This document shows positions 16,254 to 26,500 of a stretch of DNA of 64,000 bases, piece by piece. The DNA is from Halorussus gelatinilyticus (lineage in GTDB: Archaea > Halobacteriota > Halobacteria > Halobacteriales > Haladaptataceae). Below the pieces are notes generated by a model. The model was not told the origin of the DNA, did no database searches, and saw nothing but the letters and a program-made list of their open reading frames with translations. Made by a program: the position numbers and the translations under genes. The DNA is taken from assembly GCF_023238445.1 (NCBI RefSeq), contig NZ_CP096658.1, positions 3,162,001-3,226,000 of the forward strand, given 5' to 3'. Each line of letters opens with the position of its first letter. The first letter of the stretch is position 1.

Positions 16254-17747
16254 TTATTCGGAGGGGCTGTAGTTCGGTGCCTCGTCAGTGATCATCACGT
16301 CGTGGGGGTGGCCCTCGGTCTGGCCGGCCGAGGAGACCCGGACGAACTCGCTGCGTTCCTTGAACTCCGGAATCGTCGCCGCGCCGACGTAGCCCATGCC
16401 CGACTGCATCCCGCCGACGAGTTGGTGGAGCTCGCTTTCGAGGCTCCCCTTGTACGGTTCGGCGGCCTCGACGCCCTCGGGGACGTACTCCTCGTCCTCC
16501 TCGGGTTCGTCCTTGAGGTAGCGGTCGCCGTCGCCCGACTGCATCGCTCCGACCGACCCCATGCCGCGGTACTGCTTGTACTTCTTGCCGTCCACGGTGA
16601 TGACGCGGCCGGGCGCTTCGTCGGTGCCCGCGAAGTACGACCCGAGCATCACCGCGTCCGCGCCCGCCGCGATGGCCTTGATGGCGTCGCCGGAGTAGCG
16701 GATGCCACCGTCGGCGATGACCGGCACGTCCTGCTCGGCGGCCACGTCCGCGACCTCCGCGACGGCCGTAATCTGGGGCATGCCCGCGCCGGAGACGACG
16801 CGCGTCGTACAGATGGAACCGGGACCGATACCCACCTTGATGCCGTCGGCGAAGTCCACCACGTCTTCGGCGGCCTCACGGGTCCCGACGTTGCCGACCA
16901 CCACGTCGGCTTCGACGGACTCCCGTATCTCGCGTGCGCCGTCGATGACGTTGAGGTTGTGCGCGTGCGCGCAGTCGATGAAGAGGACGTCCGCTCCGGC
17001 CTCGTCCACCGCGACAGCGCGGTCGGTCTCGAAGGGACCGACCGCGACGCCGACGCGCAGGTGGCCACCCTCGTCGCGCGCGGCGTTGCCGTACTCGCGG
17101 CGCTGGAGGATGCCCTGCATCGTGACCAGACCCGTGAGGCGGTCGTTCTCGTCAACGATGGGGACGCGCTCTATCTTGTGTTCGTACATCAGTTCGAGCG
17201 CCTCGCGGGCCGTGACCTCCTCGCTGGCGGTGACGACCTCGTCGGTCATCGCCTCGCGGACCTCGTCGCGGTCGCCGACTTCGAGGTAGGGTCGGATGTC
17301 GGTACCCGAGATGATGCCCAGCACCTCGCCCTCGTCGTCGGTGACGGGCGCGCCCGAGACGCCCTCGCGGTCCATCATCGCGTCCACCTCGCGGACGGTC
17401 TGGTCGGGGTCGGCGGTCACCACGTCGCGGATGACCAACTCGTCGGCGCGTTTGACGCGCTCGACCTCGGCGACGGCCTCTTCGACGTCCAGATTCCGGT
17501 GGAGGACGCCCAGACCGCCCTGTCGGGCCATGGCGATGGCCATCTGGCTCTCGGTCACGGTGTCCATCGCGGCCGACAGGATGGGGACGTTCACCTCGAC
17601 GTTACGCGAGACGCGGGTCGAGACGTCTGCCTCGTCGGGTTCGACGCGGCTCTCTTTCGGTCGCAGAAGCACGTCGTCGAAGGTCAGCGCCTCCGGTACG
17701 CGGAGTTTGTCCGTGAACTGCCCCGTTCGCTCAGAATTACTCTCCAT
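16254..17747 (-). CDS. guaB: IMP dehydrogenase
   Basis: A 497-residue enzyme making XMP from IMP with NAD, the committed step of GMP synthesis. The TIM barrel starts [11 protein letters not shown] and is interrupted at about residues 95-215 by a CBS pair ([32 protein letters not shown]). The catalytic loop [11 protein letters not shown] places the active Cys at about residue 313. It is followed by [15 protein letters not shown] and the flap with [14 protein letters not shown]. The C-terminal [12 protein letters not shown] is the potassium-site region. The ATG at 17747 gives the normal family length. No other purine gene is adjacent. Confidence 0.96.
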   Translation of the reverse strand: MESNSERTGQFTDKLRVPEALTFDDVLLRPKESRVEPDEADVSTRVSRNVEVNVPILSAAMDTVTESQMAIAMARQGGLGVLHRNLDVEEAVAEVERVKRADELVIRDVVTADPDQTVREVDAMMDREGVSGAPVTDDEGEVLGIISGTDIRPYLEVGDRDEVREAMTDEVVTASEEVTAREALELMYEHKIERVPIVDENDRLTGLVTMQGILQRREYGNAARDEGGHLRVGVAVGPFETDRAVAVDEAGADVLFIDCAHAHNLNVIDGAREIRESVEADVVVGNVGTREAAEDVVDFADGIKVGIGPGSICTTRVVSGAGMPQITAVAEVADVAAEQDVPVIADGGIRYSGDAIKAIAAGADAVMLGSYFAGTDEAPGRVITVDGKKYKQYRGMGSVGAMQSGDGDRYLKDEPEEDEEYVPEGVEAAEPYKGSLESELHQLVGGMQSGMGYVGAATIPEFKERSEFVRVSSAGQTEGHPHDVMITDEAPNYSPSE

Positions 17748-18012
17748 GTAAGGCGAAGGTAGCCCCCCGTGAAAAACGTTGCGAGATACTGCACGTTTAC
17801 CCGCCACAGGTGTCGCCGGTATACAAGGACGTGTAACGGCATCGGAGTTCCGTTCCGTCAACGAATCGAGAACAACCAAAAACGAATAGTAGAAATATAG
17901 CCGTCTAAATCGGCGTAATCGGATTTCATTTATAGGTCGAATCTATAATCTTATTTTGAATGTGGTTCTCTCTCACGCAACGTTTATGCTCGAAACTCGT
18001 TTTGTTACGAAT

Positions 18013-18222
18013 ATGGACTCTACCAGTCCCATCGCAGCACGCACTGCAGGCCAGACGACCGCTGTCTCCGGCAGCACCTGCAAACCGATTTTTGCGATGG
18101 GATTCCTTACACTGGTAGACAACCTATTCGTGGGACGGCGATGGGAACTCCAACTCGACGGCCATCGCAGGTACCGCGACTATCACCACCGCTCGGCCGA
18201 TGGACACGGCCACGCCAGCTGA
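18013..18222 (+). CDS. possible small gene upstream of the DUF5794-type gene
   Basis: A 69-residue reading frame (MDSTSPIAARTAG onward) with one mildly hydrophobic segment (CKPIFAMGFLTLVDNLFVG) and a His/Arg-rich tail. It ends six bases before the next start codon, as in an operon. TTTATG at 17982-17987 lies about 29 bases before the ATG, the right spacing for a leaderless transcript. GC at third positions is lower than in neighbouring genes, so it could instead be a long leader with a chance frame. I know of no family. Confidence 0.4.
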   Translation: MDSTSPIAARTAGQTTAVSGSTCKPIFAMGFLTLVDNLFVGRRWELQLDGHRRYRDYHHRSADGHGHAS

Positions 18223-18228
18223 GTTCCG

Positions 18229-19179
18229 ATGAGTAGTTCACAACATCCAGTCGCCCTTCGCTTGGAGCGACAGGTAGGTGGCGCGACGAAGCTACTGGCG
18301 ACCGTTATGGGGCTTCCCCTGTTAGACGGTATCTTCCCCGCGCTCGTCCTCGCGGGTGGCGTGAACAGCGTCGCGGGCATCCTACAGGTCGGTCTGCTGG
18401 TCTTCGGCGGGAGCGCCACCGTCGCGGTCATCCTCGCCGAAATGGACGGCACGCCCCGCGAACAGGCCGGAACCGTGCTGACGGTCGGCGTCGGTATCAT
18501 CGCGCTCGCGGCGGTCGAAGCCGCGTTCGCACCGACCATCGAGAGCGTCCTCGACACCGAGACGTTCAAGCGCTTCGCCGCGTTGGTCATGCTGGCCATC
18601 GCCGCGAAGACCGCGAGTTCCCGCCTCGGCGAGTACCTCCCCGGCCCGGGCGTCATCGTCGGTCTCGGGCTGATAGCCACCTTCCAGCCCGCGGGGTTCA
18701 ACGTGGAAATCGTGGACTACGAACTCGTCCTGCGGGCCACCGCCGCGGCGGCGACGGGCGTCACGTTCGCGCTCCTCGTCGCGCTGACCTCGCCGTGGCT
18801 GCGCGGCGTCGTGGATATCGACCGCTTCCGCTTCGGGAGTGCGGTCGCGCTGGGCGTCCTGCCGCTGAGCCTTCTCAATCTCGCGCCCGGCAACGCCCCG
18901 CTGGCCGTGCTGGCGGTCACCAGCCTGCTAGCATTCGACCCCAACGCGGACGCGCCCGACGCGGACTCGAACGACCAATCCGAGGGCGACGACCCGACCG
19001 CGGCCGCCGAGGCGATGCAGAGCGAGGCGACGGACGCGACCGGTTCCGCGACGACCCCCGGCACCGACCCCGACCCCGCGCAGGCCGTCGCCACCGACGG
19101 CTCGGGCGGGCCGGACTCCGACGCGGGCTACGGCTACCCCGGCGAGGAAGACGACGACGAACGCGAACCGTGGCTGTAG
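18229..19179 (+). CDS. DUF5794-type membrane protein
   Basis: A 316-residue protein with about six membrane segments in residues 15-225 (for example GIFPALVLAGGVNSVAGILQV, LTVGVGIIALAAVEAAFA, PGVIVGLGLIATFQPAG). A long acidic, disordered C-terminal tail follows, ending DDDEREPWL. From memory this matches a haloarchaea-restricted family (DUF5794) of unknown role. The gene at 19304 corresponds to the next family number (DUF5795), so the pair is probably conserved together. The tail is rich in Asp, Ala and Thr, suggesting a cytosolic or surface linker. Confidence 0.75.
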   Translation: MSSSQHPVALRLERQVGGATKLLATVMGLPLLDGIFPALVLAGGVNSVAGILQVGLLVFGGSATVAVILAEMDGTPREQAGTVLTVGVGIIALAAVEAAFAPTIESVLDTETFKRFAALVMLAIAAKTASSRLGEYLPGPGVIVGLGLIATFQPAGFNVEIVDYELVLRATAAAATGVTFALLVALTSPWLRGVVDIDRFRFGSAVALGVLPLSLLNLAPGNAPLAVLAVTSLLAFDPNADAPDADSNDQSEGDDPTAAAEAMQSEATDATGSATTPGTDPDPAQAVATDGSGGPDSDAGYGYPGEEDDDEREPWL

Positions 19180-19303
19180 GACGCGAGTAGTATCGCAGGT
19201 TTTGCGAGCCGTTCTCGTTTCGACGTGGCTCGATACCTATTTCTCTCGCGCTCGAGCGCTGGCGACGAGAAGGCTTACCCGCTCGGACCCGCTTTGGTCG
19301 GAC

Positions 19304-19531
19304 ATGGCCGACAACCGCGTCGTGCAGGGTCGCATGGTGACGCCCGAGGCCCTCGCGGAACTCATCGAAGGCGAGGACGTGATGGACGCCGAAGCTATCT
19401 CGGAGACCGACCGCGAGTGTCCCGACTGCGGCGGGGACGTACTCGAAGTCGGGTACATGCCGAGCGTGACGGAGTTCGTCACCGGGTGGAAATGCCAAGA
19501 CTGCGACTGGGCCGACACCGACCGCGACTGA
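19304..19531 (+). CDS. DUF5795-type zinc-ribbon protein
   Basis: A 75-residue protein starting MADNRVVQGRMVTPE. Its C-terminal half holds two zinc knuckles, CPDCGGD and CQDCDWADTD, joined by VLEVGYMPSVTEFVTGWK. A helical N-terminal half (ALAELIEGEDVMDAEAI) precedes them. It fits a small haloarchaeal zinc-ribbon family that I recall as DUF5795, next to the DUF5794-type membrane gene. The role is unknown; a nucleic-acid or protein contact is likely from the fold. Confidence 0.78.
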   Translation: MADNRVVQGRMVTPEALAELIEGEDVMDAEAISETDRECPDCGGDVLEVGYMPSVTEFVTGWKCQDCDWADTDRD

Positions 19532-19539
19532 GAAAAATC

Positions 19540-19553
19540 GAAACCCCTTTACA
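19540..19553 (+). promoter_or_regulatory. promoter of tRNA-Trp
   Basis: GAAACCCC (a BRE-like stretch) is followed by TTTACA at 19548-19553. This lies about 28 bases before the first base of the mature tRNA, the spacing of an archaeal TATA box. Confidence 0.5.
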
Positions 19554-19577
19554 GTGACTGGACCAACGGATTCCTGC

Positions 19578-19757
19578 GGGGTCGTGGCCAAGTCAGGGAT
19601 GGCGACTGACTCCAGAGGCAACGCGCCTGGGACGAAACTCCAGCTGATATACCGAGCGGCCGACTGATCATCGGTCCGCGACGACGACCCTCTGGAGTTC
19701 CGAGGCGCACACACCGGAGATATCAGTCGATCGGGGGTTCAAATCCCTCCGACCCCA
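19578..19757 (+). tRNA. tRNA-Trp (CCA anticodon) with a 106-nt intron
   Basis: The exons are 19578-19615 and 19722-19757. The acceptor stem GGGGTCG pairs with CGACCCC and A is the discriminator. The D-stem is GCCA/TGGC. The anticodon stem ACTGA/TCAGT closes the loop C-T-CCA-G-A, and the T-arm has TTCAAAT. The intron (19616-19721) lies after base 37, the usual archaeal place, where a bulge-helix-bulge is cut by the splicing endonuclease. Haloarchaeal tRNA-Trp introns are known box C/D guide RNAs for methylation of C34 and U39. Here intron bases 19690-19698 (CTCTGGAGT) are the exact complement of 19609-19617, which span the anticodon. Confidence 0.95.
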
Positions 19758-19797
19758 CTCCGTAAATAACTCTTTCGCAGGCTTTTACTGCCACTAA

Positions 19798-21143
19798 TCC
19801 GAGTTAAATCCGTTAGCGAGAATTACCGTCGAACAGGAGTCGGTGACGTCCGAAGAGATCGCTGAGATGCGGGATACAACGGAGCTTTCAGTTGAGGCCG
19901 AAGTAAAGTAGACAGTGGGGAAAGACGGCAGCCAAAACGCATTAATCACTCATGGTTCGTTCATCCTCGGCGTCAAAACCACCGACGACGGTGGAGACCT
20001 CGGTGCGGTGGACGAGACCGTCCAGATCAACAACCAGAAGTTGAGCGTTTCGACCTCGTTGACCGCGGGGCAGGCGCTCTCGGGTACGGTCGACCTGACG
20101 AGCAAGTTTACGGTTCAGAACAACGACGGGAACGAAATCGTCTACGAGTACAGCACCGACGGCGGTTCCTCGTGGTCGACGGTTAGCCCGCCGAGTCGTT
20201 CGACACGACGACCCTCGACGAGACGACGGTCGTCCTGAAAGCAAGTTCCAGTGACGCAGCGGGTAACACCGGTAATGCCCAGAAGTCGGTCACCGTCGAC
20301 AACGAAGACCCGACGCTGAAGAACGCTTGGATTACGAAGGCCGATAGCTCCGGTACCGAGGTGAAAATCACGTTCAACGAGCAGGTCGACATCTCCACCA
20401 TCAGCGCCTCGGACGTCCAAATCGCCGGTAGCACTGTCGATAGCATCGTTGCCGGAAACGCTGGCGGCTCGACGTCGCTCACGGTCAAGGTGAACAGCGA
20501 ACTTCAGACAGCTACGAAGCCAAAGGTCGCAATCAGTGGCGGCTACACTGAGACGACCGGCGACACGAAGGTCAGCGGTGACACGGTCGTTCACACGGCT
20601 CGGCTCGACCTGAGTCAGGGCGAGAACTTCGTGTCGGTACCCGCCGCGGCGGGCGCGCTCGACGTCAGCAACCTCGACTCCTCGAACATCGAGCAGATAA
20701 TCACGTACGAGAAGTCGGCAGATGGCAGTAACTGGCAGTTCCACAGCTTCGACGGAAACTCGAAGAACGACGACTTCGACTACCTCGAAGGCGGTCAGGG
20801 GTACATCTTCGTGATGAGTTCCGACGACACGGTCGACGTGAACGTCCAGAACGTGCCCGCGTCGGTGGCACCCGGCGAGGAATCCCTCGAAGAAGGGTGG
20901 AACTTGATCGGTCACTGGCAGGAAGGGAGCCAGAACGCGAACACGGCTCTCTCGTCGCTGAACTCCGGCACCATCGGTGACACGGTCCACCAGATGTACG
21001 AGCAGAGCGACGGCTCGAACGGCTTCAGCTACACGTCGGTCGACTTCAGCAGCTCGACGACGGACAAGCTGTCGCCCGGTGAAGCGTACTGGATCTTCGT
21101 CAAGGACGACGAGGTCTACACCGAGGCCGGATACGCCAGCTAA
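19798..21143 (+). pseudogene. decayed surface-protein gene with in-frame stop and frameshift
   Basis: One coding stretch can be followed through two lesions. The first part (ITVEQESVTSEEIAEMRD) runs into TAG at 19909-19911. The same frame continues after it (VGKDGSQNALITHGSF, TVDLTSKFTVQNNDGN) to about 20187. There the frame shifts by one missing base in a C run; reading SPAESFDTTTLDETTVVLK requires one more C. The rest (to 21143) has Ig-like domain features (KSVTVDNEDPTL, VKITFNEQVD) and a C-terminal module of haloarchaeal surface proteins (LDLSQGENFVSVPAAAGALD, YLEGGQGYIFV, EGWNLIGHW, YWIFVKDDEV). There is no signal peptide, and the 5' end begins 40 bases from tRNA-Trp. GC is lower than in neighbours. 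A sequencing error could explain the frameshift, but not also the stop and missing N-terminus. Confidence 0.7.
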
Positions 21144-21193
21144 CCGCAACCCAACTCCATCTCTACGCAGTATTTGGAGGTAAGTAATACGAA

Positions 21194-21967
21194 ATGACAA
21201 CACGTACGAAACAGAAGCGTACCGGTCTGCGGTTCCTGGCGGTCTGCCTCGCTGTCGCGGTAGCACTCGGGGCTGTAGGTGCCGTCGCTGGAACGCCACC
21301 GATGCCCCCGCATCAAGTGTCCGGGACGATCACCGACCAGAACGGAGACGCGGTAAGCGGTGTCTCCGTCGAGATCGTCTACGACGGGACGGTCATCAAC
21401 CAGACGACGACCGACAGCGACGGCTACTACGAGTTCAAGGTGCCGGACCCGAACGACGATAAATCGGGCGAAACGCTGTCGTTCGTCGTCGACGGTGACG
21501 ACACGGGCAAGCAGGTGACGTGGTCGTCCCCCGAATCGAGCCGAGTCGACTTCACCGTCGAGACGGACACTGGCGGCACCAGTACACCGGACGACGGCTC
21601 AGACGACGACTCGGATAACGACGACTCGAATAACCACGACTCGGACAACGACGGTTCCAGCGGGAGTCCGGGCGCCGGAAGCGGCGGCAACCAGAACGAC
21701 CAAAACGACAGCAGCGAGACGCAGGACACCGTAGACGAGGACCTGGACAGCACGACCGAAGGCGCGAAAAACGACGACGAATCGAGCGAGACGAAGACGG
21801 CAACCGTCGAACCCACCGAGGAGACGGCGGTAGACACGACGACCGACGAGCCGGCCTCGACTGAATCTACGACCACGACCGAAGGTGGCGATGGCGGCAT
21901 CCCCGGCTTCGGCATCGGCGTCGCGCTCGTCGCTGGTGCGCTCCTCGTCGTTCGCCGCAGCGCCTGA
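21194..21967 (+). CDS. PGF-CTERM surface protein with carboxypeptidase-regulatory-like domain
   Basis: A 257-residue secreted protein. It has a Sec signal peptide (RFLAVCLAVAVALGAVGAVAG), then one Ig-like carboxypeptidase-regulatory domain (SGTITDQNGDAVSGVSVEIVYDG). A long Asp/Ser/Asn/Thr-rich stalk follows, and the C-terminus is GIPGFGIGVALVAG then LLVVRRSA. PGF followed by a hydrophobic segment and RR is the PGF-CTERM signal, which archaeosortase A cleaves while the protein is lipid-anchored. The stalk is suited to O-glycosylation. It lies 50 bases after the decayed surface gene and may once have formed a pair with it. Confidence 0.85.
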   Translation: MTTRTKQKRTGLRFLAVCLAVAVALGAVGAVAGTPPMPPHQVSGTITDQNGDAVSGVSVEIVYDGTVINQTTTDSDGYYEFKVPDPNDDKSGETLSFVVDGDDTGKQVTWSSPESSRVDFTVETDTGGTSTPDDGSDDDSDNDDSNNHDSDNDGSSGSPGAGSGGNQNDQNDSSETQDTVDEDLDSTTEGAKNDDESSETKTATVEPTEETAVDTTTDEPASTESTTTTEGGDGGIPGFGIGVALVAGALLVVRRSA

Positions 21968-22196
21968 ACAGTTCGCTAACTACCGGACTCCCCGGTTCGA
22001 ATTTCGTTTTTTGGAAGAAGTGTCGAACTCGGTAGCGGTCCGTTCTGCTGGAGAGCATCACCGCGCCTCGACCGCGGTCAGTGTGATTCCAGTCGTCCTC
22101 GTTCTCCAGCACGTCGCCGAGACGTTCGGGGAAATCGTCGCGGTAGAGGAGGTAGGTTCCCCACTCCCGCAGGCCGCCTTCGGTTCGCGCCACCAT
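21867..22196 (-). CDS. hypothetical protein, overlapping the PGF-CTERM gene antisense
   Basis: The frame starts MVARTEGGLREWGTYLLYRD and continues DDFPERLGDVLENEDDWNHTD. Through about residue 70 (RYRVRHFFQKTKFE) its codon third positions and acidic content are typical of a true haloarchaeal gene. After that it runs 101 bases antisense into the PGF-CTERM gene and becomes Arg/His-rich, like a shadow frame. A plausible reading is a real gene whose natural 3' end was replaced when the surface-protein module arrived. The family is not recognised. Confidence 0.45.
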   Translation of the reverse strand: MVARTEGGLREWGTYLLYRDDFPERLGDVLENEDDWNHTDRGRGAVMLSSRTDRYRVRHFFQKTKFEPGSPVVSELFRRCGERRGAHQRRARRRCRSRGCRHRHLRSWS

Positions 22197-22232
22197 CTTG
22201 AAATACCTCCTCTACACACCCTGTCGTAACTC

Positions 22233-23417
22233 ATGCTCGACCTGCGGACGGTCGCCCTCGTCGCGCTCGTCCTCCTCGCGGGGTGTAGCGGCGGACTCGG
22301 AGGAACGACGACCCCCGACGCGACGACCTCGACCGCACCGACGGAGACTACCACGACACCGAACGCGACCGCTTCGCTGACCGAGACCACCGCCACGACC
22401 ACCACCACCGAAGCGACGACCGCCCCGGCTACATCGACGACGGCCTCCACAGAGACGCCGACGACGGCATCTACTGGGATGCCGACGGCCACCGACGAAC
22501 GGACCGACGTCGAGAACCCGTGGGGCAGGCGGAACGTGACGGTCGCGGTCCGGAACACGGCCAATCGGTCGCGGAACGTCGCGCCGTTGGTCGAGCGGAC
22601 GCTGGCCTACTGGAACGGTGAGGGAAGCGAGTACGCCCACTACGACGTGACCTTCGTGCCGACTTCGGAGGTCATCGAGGCCGACGTCGTCGTGGAGTTC
22701 GTCAAGCGAATCGAGTCCTGCAACGGGACCGACACCAACTCCACGGTCGGGTGCGCGCCGCTGCTCGACGGTCGGGCCGTGCCGAGCGACCCCGCGCGGG
22801 TCCAAGTCGTCGCGGGTTACTCCAACCAATCGACCGTCGAGATTCTGAAACACGAGTTCGGGCACGTCGTCGGCGTCGAACACGGCGAGGAGCCGATGCC
22901 GACGATGCAGGCGATGTCGGCGGTCACGCACCTGTCGCAGCCGGACCTGCGCGACCGGGCGGTGCCGTGGCACAACAGCACGCTCGCGGTCCACGTGGAC
23001 GTGTCGGCGCTCCCCGGCCACGAGCGCGAGGCGGCGCGCGAGCAGATTCGACACGCGCTCGACTACTACGAGTCGGGTGCCGACGGTACCGTACCGAGCA
23101 ACGTCTCGTTCGTGCGCACGTCGAACCGGTCGGCCGCGGACGTGCGGATTCAAATTCCGGACGAGGCGTTCGACTGCGGCGGCGAGCGCCTGCGGGAAGG
23201 CTCGTGTGGCGAATCGTGGGTCTACGACACCGACACCGACGACGCGCCGGAGTACTTCGCCAGCTACGACGTCCGCGTCCGGGGCATCGACACCGACGCT
23301 ATCGGCTGGCACGTCGGCTACTGGCTCTCGGACGCGATGGGCCTGACCGAGGCCGAACTTCCGTCACCGTTCGTGGACGCGGATTACGACGAGCGTCGGA
23401 GCGAGTGGTGGACGTGA
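22233..23417 (+). CDS. secreted metalloprotease-like lipoprotein (matrixin-type zinc site)
   Basis: A 394-residue lipoprotein. The signal peptide ends LVLLAGCSGG with the lipobox Cys. A Thr-rich linker of about 70 residues follows, likely glycosylated. The body contains EILKHEFGHVVGVEHGE at about residues 203-219. HEFGHVVGVEH is the HEXXHXXGXXH zinc motif of metzincins (His207, Glu208, His211, His217). The remainder has pairs of Cys (SCNGTD, GCAPL; DCGGE, GSCGE) that could form disulfides. It would act outside the cell on proteins or peptides. Its place just upstream of the lanthipeptide genes makes it a candidate leader protease, but nothing in the sequence proves a link. Confidence 0.8.
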   Translation: MLDLRTVALVALVLLAGCSGGLGGTTTPDATTSTAPTETTTTPNATASLTETTATTTTTEATTAPATSTTASTETPTTASTGMPTATDERTDVENPWGRRNVTVAVRNTANRSRNVAPLVERTLAYWNGEGSEYAHYDVTFVPTSEVIEADVVVEFVKRIESCNGTDTNSTVGCAPLLDGRAVPSDPARVQVVAGYSNQSTVEILKHEFGHVVGVEHGEEPMPTMQAMSAVTHLSQPDLRDRAVPWHNSTLAVHVDVSALPGHEREAAREQIRHALDYYESGADGTVPSNVSFVRTSNRSAADVRIQIPDEAFDCGGERLREGSCGESWVYDTDTDDAPEYFASYDVRVRGIDTDAIGWHVGYWLSDAMGLTEAELPSPFVDADYDERRSEWWT

Positions 23418-23522
23418 CGAGTGAATGGTGAGCCGGTAAAATTCGATTTTATCTATCTTATCTAAACCCCTCAACAGAGGATAACAACCCTTAACCTCTC
23501 GTCGTACGCCATCGTGGATAGA

Positions 23523-26500
23523 ATGACTGCCGTCTTCACCGACGAAGACCGCCGCGAACTCGCCGGGCGTGCGCGGACGCTCGCGGAACGTCTCGACGGC
23601 CCGGCCAACGTCGCCGAGTCGTCGCCGCCCATCGACCCCGAACGCGTCCTCGACGAGTGGAGAGCGACGTTCCCCGACGAGGAGGCGTTTCGGGCGCGAC
23701 TCGCGCGCGACGACCTCACCGAGGCGGCCGTCCGCGAGCAGGCGGCGGCGACGCGCTGGCCCGCCGACGAACCTCTGCCCGACTGGGTGGACCGACTCTC
23801 GGCGCTCGTCCGACGCGTCGAGGCGAGTACCGCGGACGACCGGGACGCCGGGGCGATACCCGACGAAACGCCGTTTCGGGAGTTGCTCGCGGCCGTCGTG
23901 AGCTTCGCCCGCGAGCGGGTGTCCGTCGAGGCGGTCCCGACGGAGACGCTCTCGTCGCTGGAGCGCCAACTCGCGGGGCGACTCGAATCGCTGTGCGTCC
24001 GGGCGCTGTACGTCGAGTTCAAGAGCTTCGTGGAGTACCACGACCCCGAACTGGCGGCGACGAGTCCCGACGACGTGGCCGAACCGCCCACCGACTACTA
24101 CGAGCGGTTCGTCGCGGCGATGTTCGACGGCGGTTTCGATAACCTGTGTCTGGAGTACCCGGTGCTGGCGCGCCAGTTGGTCTCGCTCGTGGACGACTGG
24201 CGGAACGCCGTCGAAGAACTCTGCCGGCGCGTGGCGGCCGACCGCGACGCCCTGCGCGAGCGGTTCGACGTTCGCGGAGACGTGACCGGCTTAGAAGCGC
24301 TCACCGAGGACGCCCACGCCGGCGGCCGGGTCCCGGTCCGCGTCGCCTTCGAAGAGGGCGCGGTCGTCTACAAGCCGCGGCCGGTGGGCGGCGAAATCGC
24401 GGTCTACGAGGTCCTCGACCGCTTGGACGACCACCTCTCGACGCCCGACTTCGAGACGCCGTCGCTGCTCGCGCGCGACTCGTACGGCTGGATGGAACTG
24501 TGCGAGTACCGCGACCTCCCGGACGCCGAGGCGGCCGACGACTACTACGAGCGGGCGGGGACCCTGCTGTGTCTCGCGTACGTCCTCAACTTCACCGACT
24601 GTCACTACGAGAACGTCGTCGCGGAGGGGGACCTGCCGACGATTCTCGACGGCGAGACGGTCTTCCACCCGCACGTCGAGTCCGAGGCCAAGCCCTTCGA
24701 GACCGAAGCCAGCGCCGCGGTGGACCGGTCGGTCCTGCTGTCGGTGCTGTTGCCGTTCTCGGTCGGCGACCCGCGCGCGGACCGCGGCGGCCGGTTCGCC
24801 GACAAGGTCGCCGGACTCGGGAGCGACGGCGAGGAGACGGCCCTCCCCGGAAAGTCCGAACCGACCATCGAGGCGGTCAATACGGACGTGATGTCGGTCG
24901 AGATGGACCCCGTGACGGTGGACCCGAATACCAACACCCCGTCCGCCGAGGGTTCGGACCGACCGCCCGAGGAGTACGTCGAGGCCCTGATTCGCGGGTT
25001 CGAGGAGACCTACGAGACGGTCCGGGACCTACGCGAGGCGAGCCGATTCCTGTCGGAAATCGCCGACCCCGAACTGGTCGCGGGCGTCGAGACGCGACTG
25101 CTCTACCGCTCGACGGGGCGCTACGCCGAAGTCCTCCGGTCGGCGGCGGCTCGGAATCCGCTCCGGGACGGCGCGCGACTGACCGTCGAGTTCGAGGAGT
25201 TGGCGGTGCCGTTCTTCGACGGGACCGTCGAGTCCGACCGGCTCTGGGAACTGTACGCCGCCGAGCGACGCTCGCTCCGGAGACTCGACGTGCCGCGGTT
25301 CGCGTCGCGCGCCGACGAGCGGACGCTGTTGCACCGCGGCGAGCGACTCGACGGGACGGTAGACGTGACGGGCTACGAGTTCGTCCGCCGGCGACTCGAC
25401 GCGATGAGCGACGAGGACCGGCGACGCCAGACGTGGCTGATTCGGCAAGCGGTCGGCGAGGTCACGACGGCGGAGGGGCCGCCGCCGTCGGGTAGCGAAG
25501 CGTCCGGTGGCGAGGCGGCCGGGGAAAAACCCCAGCAGGCGGACCGCTTCCGACGGGCGGCCATCGACTGCTTCGAGGGGGCGATGGACGCGCGGGTCGA
25601 AGTGGGCGACGACCCCGGTTGGGTGTCCATCGTCCCGGAGTCGGGTATCAACCTCTATCCGGCGGACGACTCGCTGTTCTGGGGCCGGGGCGGCGTCGCG
25701 CTGACCGCGGCGGCGCTGGCCGAGATGACGGGTCGAGAGCGCTACCGAGAGTTCGCCGCGGAGGCGCTGGCTCCGGTCGTCGAGCGCGTCTTCGACGGGA
25801 GCGTCGAGTTCGCCCACGGCGGGATGCAGGGAATCGGCTCGGTGGTTTACGTCCTCTCGGTCGCCGCCGAACTGCTCGGCGAGGACCGCTATCGGGAGGC
25901 CGCGTTGGCGGCGACCGAGACCGTGACGGGAGAGCGCGTCGCCGACGCCGACACGTTCGACGTGGTGGACGGCGTTGCGGGGACGCTACTCGGCCTGCTG
26001 GCGTACTACGAGCGGTACGGTGATGCCGAGGACGGCGGCGATGGCGGCAAGGGCGGCGGCGAAGACGGCGGTGAAGGCGGCGACGAGGTGCTGGCGCGCG
26101 CGGCCGACTGCGGCGACCGACTGCTCGACGCGCGGACCGACGTGGACGGCTACCGCGTCTGGGAGACGACGGGCGACGAGGTGCCCTACACCGGGTTCGC
26201 ACACGGGTCGAGCGGCATCGCGTACGCGCTCGCTCGCCTCGCGGCCGCGACCGACGACGACCGATACGCCGAGGCGACGCGGGAAGCGCTGGAGTTCGAG
26301 TCGTCGCTGTACTCGCCGTCGCGGACCAACTGGCGACAGGCCGCGACCCGCGAGTCGTATCAGGACCGCTGGTGTCACGGCCGGACGGGGATGGCGCTCG
26401 CTCGAATCGGCATCGGCGAGCGACTCGGCGACGACGCGCTCGTGGCCGACGCCGGCGACGCGCTGGCCGCAACCGGGACCGGCGAAGCGTCGAACCTCGA

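Noticed and set aside
22058-22564. Val-rich minus-strand frame over the metalloprotease gene start
   Set aside because: It is antisense to the Thr-rich linker (ACC/ACG codons read as Val/Ser); no domain.
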